From: CAWATZ01 sp963784995
GTDB taxonomy: Bacteria > Planctomycetota > Planctomycetia > Gemmatales > Gemmataceae
Reading direction: 5' to 3'
DNA: 64,000 nt
Assembly (NCBI GenBank): GCA_963784995.1
Contig: CAWATZ010000002.1
Coordinates: 1,860,001-1,924,000 of the forward strand
The notes beneath the pieces were generated by a model. That model saw only the letters and a program-made list of their open reading frames with translations. It was not told the origin of the DNA and did not search any database. Each line of letters begins with the position of its first letter. Position 1 is the first letter of the stretch. Of this stretch, positions 60,785 to 64,000 are shown in pieces. A program made the translations under genes and the position numbers.

Positions 60785-62188
60785 TCACGCCAGCACTTCC
60801 TTGATCACCTCGCCGCCCGTCTGGCTCAGTTGCTTGTATCGCCCCTCGTGGAAGTACGTCAACTTGCGGTCGTCCAGCCCCAGCAAGTGCAGGATGGTCA
60901 CGTGCAGGTCCTTGATCGGGTGGACGACCTCGACCGCTTTCTCGCCCAGCTCATCGGTCGCTCCGACCACCTGTCCCGCCTTGACGCCGCCGCCGGCAAA
61001 CCACACGGTCATCGCCTTGGCGTTGTGGTCCCGGCCCGCGGTGGCCGCCCCGCCGCGCAGGCCGTTGTCCGGCGAGCGGCCGAACTCGCCCGCCCAGATC
61101 ACCAGCGTGCTGTCCAGCAGGCCGCGCTGTTTCAGGTCGGCGAGAAGCGCGGCGATCGGCTGATCGATGGTGCGGATGCGCGACCGGTGCGAGCGCTCCA
61201 GGTAATCGTGCGAGTCCCAGCCGGTGGCGTAGACCTGCACGAAGCGCACGCCCTTCTCGACCAGCTTGCGTGCCAGCAGACAGCGCCGGGCAAAGCTGTC
61301 CTCCCCCTTGCCGATGCCGTACTGTTCCCGCGTCCGTGGCGACTCCCGGTCGAGGTCGAGGACGCCGGGGACCTCAGTCTGCATCCGGAAGGCCAGCTCG
61401 TAGGACTCCATCCGGGCGGCCAGATCGGCCTGATGGGGGTGCTTCTTCTGGTCGGCCGAGTTCAGCTCGGCCAGCAGATCGAGGTTGGCGCGCTGCTGTT
61501 CTCGGGTGACGTGAGACGGCGGTTGCAGGTCCAGAATCGGCGAGCCGCCGGAACGCAGCGTCGTTCCCTGAAAATGAGCGGGCAGGAAGCCGTTCGACCA
61601 GTTAGCCGTGCCTCCTTGCGGATAAGCCACCTCCGGCAAGACGACGAAGGCCGGCAGGTTCTGGTTGAGCGTGCCCAGGCCGTAGCAGGTCCAGGCTCCG
61701 ATGGCCGGATCTGAACCGAGGCGGTTGCCGGTGTTCATGTGATAGCAAGCCGTCGGATGATCGATCGATTCGGCCTGGCAGCCGCGATAGACACACAGCT
61801 CGTCGGCGACACCAGCGAGGTGTGTGAAATGCTCGCAGAGTTGCAGACCGCTCTTGCCGGCCCGGCGGAACTGAAACGGGCTCTGGACGTAGTAGCGCTT
61901 GCCCGAGGCCATCGCGGAGGCGAAGCGGTCAGTGCGGGTGAACTCTTTCAAGTGCAACTGGGCCAGCTTCGGCTTGGGGTCGAAGGTGTCCAGGTGACTG
62001 GGCCCGCCCTCCATGAACAGGAAGATGCACGCCTTCGCCCGGGCGCGATGATGCGGGGTTTTGGGAGACAGGGGACTGATCCCGGGGCGAGGCGGATCGG
62101 CCGCGAGCAGGGCGTTGAACGCGGTCGTGCCCAGAGTGGCTCCGAAGCCGTAAAGGAAGGCACGTCGGGAAGGAGTCAGAGCGCTCAT
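60785..62188 (-). CDS. DUF1501 secreted protein 2
   Basis: This is a 467-residue protein with a Tat-like signal (SRRAFLYGFGATLGTTAFNA). Family blocks are KACIFLFMEGGPSHLDTFDP, ACYHMNTGNRLGSDPAIGAW, LVIWAGEFGRSPDNGLRGGA, GRDHNAKAMTVWFAGGGVKA and TILHLLGLDDRKLTYFHEG. It has the same fold and end (GGEVIKEVLA) as the copy at 49803 but is clearly diverged. No DUF1549/1553 partner is adjacent in this window. Function is unproven. Confidence 0.85.
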   Translation of the reverse strand: MSALTPSRRAFLYGFGATLGTTAFNALLAADPPRPGISPLSPKTPHHRARAKACIFLFMEGGPSHLDTFDPKPKLAQLHLKEFTRTDRFASAMASGKRYYVQSPFQFRRAGKSGLQLCEHFTHLAGVADELCVYRGCQAESIDHPTACYHMNTGNRLGSDPAIGAWTCYGLGTLNQNLPAFVVLPEVAYPQGGTANWSNGFLPAHFQGTTLRSGGSPILDLQPPSHVTREQQRANLDLLAELNSADQKKHPHQADLAARMESYELAFRMQTEVPGVLDLDRESPRTREQYGIGKGEDSFARRCLLARKLVEKGVRFVQVYATGWDSHDYLERSHRSRIRTIDQPIAALLADLKQRGLLDSTLVIWAGEFGRSPDNGLRGGAATAGRDHNAKAMTVWFAGGGVKAGQVVGATDELGEKAVEVVHPIKDLHVTILHLLGLDDRKLTYFHEGRYKQLSQTGGEVIKEVLA

Positions 62189-62717
62189 GGTTTCTCGTTT
62201 CCGCCGAACGGAAGGAACGTTCGAGTGAAGACAGCCTTACCCTGCGCAGGTCCGTTCTCCAATCCAGTATACCGAACTCCGCTGCCGTTGTCAGAGGGCA
62301 ACCGGGCAACAAACCTTGGTCAGAGCCGGTCCGCAGATGACAAGGAAGCCGCCGCACCCACCGTTTGCTTTCGGAGGCTGTCGTTCAGGGGATGCCAATG
62401 GCATCTCGAAACAAACCACAATTAGCGTTTGAGTCACACAAAGACAATCACAAGAAGCAGGTACGGAAAGGTATCGTGAAACGGTTGCCGGTGCCTTTTC
62501 CATCCTTCGCTCGATTTCCCCTGGGTCCGCAAGCAGTTCGCTGCTTCGGTCACACGTGACCGACGCGCAAAACAGTACGATACGAACTCACGTCGGTGTC
62601 TTTGACCGACGCGCAAGCCCGCATCCCCCGGTGGATGTTGCGGCGGAACCGCCGCGGCGTCTGGTACTGCCCATCCCTCATCGCTCTCAAGCAAATCGTC
62701 AGCGTCAACGGTCTGCG

Positions 62718-62752
62718 GATCTTCCCGATCTTCCGATCTTCCCGATCTTCCC
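62718..62752. repeat. Tandem GATCTTCC(C) repeats in a long gene-free stretch
   Basis: Four units of 8-9 bp run head to tail. The surrounding gap (62189-62885) also has a 14-bp direct repeat (62557-62570 and 62603-62616) and a GATGGTATTC promoter-like motif near 62790. I see no gene in it. Confidence 0.7.
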
Positions 62753-62885
62753 CCCGAACTCCGGCTGACATTGTCTCGGCGGCGCGAAGATGGTATTCTG
62801 CGGTTTATCTGGCGAAAGCGTACCCTGGCATGGTTAACCAAAACAGGGCGAGCCGCCGTTTGGTGCTAGGAGCAGGAGAAGTCCC

Positions 62886-63404
62886 ATGCCCAGAAAAGAG
62901 TCCGTTCGTCGGAAGGAATCCCGAGATGACGACGACCGACCGCGAAAAAAGAAGGCGAAGAAGAAACAAGGTGCCTCTGTGGGGTTCGTGGTTGGCCTGG
63001 TCAGCGGCGGCTTGCTCGTGGTAGTGCTGGTGGTGCTCGGCATCGCATTGGCACTGCGGGGCGGTGGTTCAGCCGGGAGCCCTGGCCGGACTAAAACGGT
63101 GTCCCTGGACGCCAGGCGATCGTATGCCGACCGCATTGGCCTCGAGGCAAACCGCCACCACCAAATAACGGTGACCAGCGAGTTGTCGGACCCCCAGACC
63201 GAGATCGAGATCACCGTTTTCACTCAGGATCTCGGCGGTCGCAGCACCACGCTCGCTACCAACCGGGCGCGTGGCCGGGTGTGTTCAGTCAACTTCACCT
63301 CTCCCGGCTTCGGCGACACCCCGTTCAGTGTGATGAACCACGGGCCGGGCAGCGCCCGCTGCACCATCACCCACGACGGCCTGAAGAATCCCAACTGGCC
63401 TTGA
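62886..63404 (+). CDS. Single-pass membrane protein of unknown function
   Basis: This is a 172-residue protein with a highly charged N-terminal tail (RRKESRDDDDRPRKKKAKKK), one strong helix (about 33-57, VGLVSGGLLVVVLVVLGIAL) and an outer domain (about 65-172) with ADRIGLEANRHHQITVTSEL and FGDTPFSVMNHGPGSARCTI, which looks like a beta-sandwich. By charge the tail should stay in the cytoplasm. AGGAGAAG precedes ATG 62886. Such tails are common in planctomycete membrane proteins. No family assigned. Confidence 0.7.
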   Translation: MPRKESVRRKESRDDDDRPRKKKAKKKQGASVGFVVGLVSGGLLVVVLVVLGIALALRGGGSAGSPGRTKTVSLDARRSYADRIGLEANRHHQITVTSELSDPQTEIEITVFTQDLGGRSTTLATNRARGRVCSVNFTSPGFGDTPFSVMNHGPGSARCTITHDGLKNPNWP

Positions 63405-63841
63405 TGCGTCGAACTGCACCTCACGCCCCACGCCCCTCCTCCCGGCCCCTCCTTGCTCACCTGCTTCACCGCCAGCACGATCTTCAGGCTATCGACCTTC
63501 TCAGCCAGGTGGACGCCCTGTCCGCCGACTGCTTCAAGCTCATCCGACCGTCTGCGGAGCTGCGTGCCAGGCCCGCAACCCAAATGACACGAGCGAGGAG
63601 AAGCAAGTGCCCACGACCCCCATGCAGGAGAACCGGACGCGGAAACGTTCAGCAGAGTGCGCGATCCGACCGAGCAGCTGGCCGGAGAGTTCGCCCAGCG
63701 CCAGCGCAACGGAGAGAAACCAACCAGTGCGCCACGAAGCGTGAGGACGCACGAACAGGTCGGTGGCAATCGCTTCTGACAGCGCTGGAAGTTTTGCCGC
63801 GTTGCCGCAAAACCTGAAACGGGGCTGCCGATCAGGGAGAA

Positions 63842-64000
63842 CTACTGACCCTCCCCAAGGGAAGTTCCTGGGGCGGCGTGCTTCTTGGCCTGGGCGACCC
63901 GGTCGAGGTACGGCAGGCCGAGCCGCACCACCTCGGCAAACGCCTCGCCCACGGCACCCTCCCGCCCAGCACCTGCTGCGGCCCCCGACCCGTCCCGCCA
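63842..64000 (-). CDS. Partial C-terminal reading frame at the window edge
   Basis: The last 52 codons of a minus-strand frame that enters from beyond the window and stops at 63842. The peptide includes AVGEAFAEVVRLGLPYLDRV then AQAKKHAAPG, which has protein-like composition, but no family is recognised. Bases 63405-63841 hold no gene I can support; short frames with protein-like pieces occur on both strands and may be decayed sequence. Confidence 0.35.
   Translation of the reverse strand, partial: WRDGSGAAAGAGREGAVGEAFAEVVRLGLPYLDRVAQAKKHAAPGTSLGEGQ

Noticed and set aside
62596..63024. A 142-codon plus-strand frame overlapping the membrane-protein gene
   Set aside because: It crosses tandem repeats and the start of a better gene that has a good ribosome site and a membrane helix.

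Overview
The window looks like a chromosomal segment of a planctomycete, most likely a member of the Gemmataceae. That is an inference from very GC-rich coding sequence, two DUF1559 prepilin-like genes, DUF1501 and DUF1549/DUF1553 genes, three membrane-type Ser/Thr kinases carrying WD40, leucine-rich or FHA modules, and many long palindromic repeats, some of them inside genes. I saw no rRNA, tRNA, CRISPR array or phage module.

Layout. (1) 0.1-11.9 kb is a plus-strand Tad/Flp pilus block: cpaB, secretin, cpaE, cpaF, tadB, tadC, then a lipoprotein, a small membrane protein, an AAA+ ATPase and a TPR lipoprotein. No Flp pilin, prepilin peptidase or TadE-like gene is visible, so they must lie elsewhere. 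(2) 12-25.4 kb is mixed housekeeping and signalling: a secreted WD40 protein, a VapC-type toxin with an excisionase-like antitoxin, a kinase with eight near-identical leucine-rich repeats, an alpha/alpha-toroid protein, an FAD oxidoreductase, two zinc-ribbon membrane proteins, an MsrP-like molybdoenzyme, a HEAT-repeat protein and a metallo-beta-lactamase-fold hydrolase. (3) 25.5-35.8 kb holds a GH38-like protein, two tandem TMTC-like O-mannosyltransferase/TPR paralogues, and a DUF1559 gene on each side of that pair. (4) 35.9-41.7 kb is a tight Hsp70 module: TPR protein, J-like protein without HPD, GrpE-like protein, divergent DnaK and a zinc-ribbon protein. (5) 41.6-49.8 kb is a YfhO-like membrane protein opposite an overlapping five-gene sugar/glycan operon: split transketolase, epimerase-glycosyltransferase fusion, and two methyltransferases. 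(6) 49.8-62.2 kb holds DUF1501 and DUF1549/1553 genes, two divergent kinases (FHA type and 15-repeat WD40 type) and a second DUF1501 gene. (7) The right edge has one small membrane protein and a partial reading frame.

Two themes stand out. First, seven genes between 1.4 and 35.8 kb are broken by nine one-base frameshifts, while the large genes from 35.9 to 62.2 kb read through cleanly. The flanking protein sequence is fully conserved, so base-level sequence error is the simplest reading. Second, palindromic REP-like or MITE-like elements occur throughout, both between genes and in frame inside genes. The best candidate for an under-described system is the noncanonical Hsp70 module at 35.9-41.7 kb, followed by the TMTC/DUF1559 locus and a structured 5' leader at 28.8-28.96 kb.
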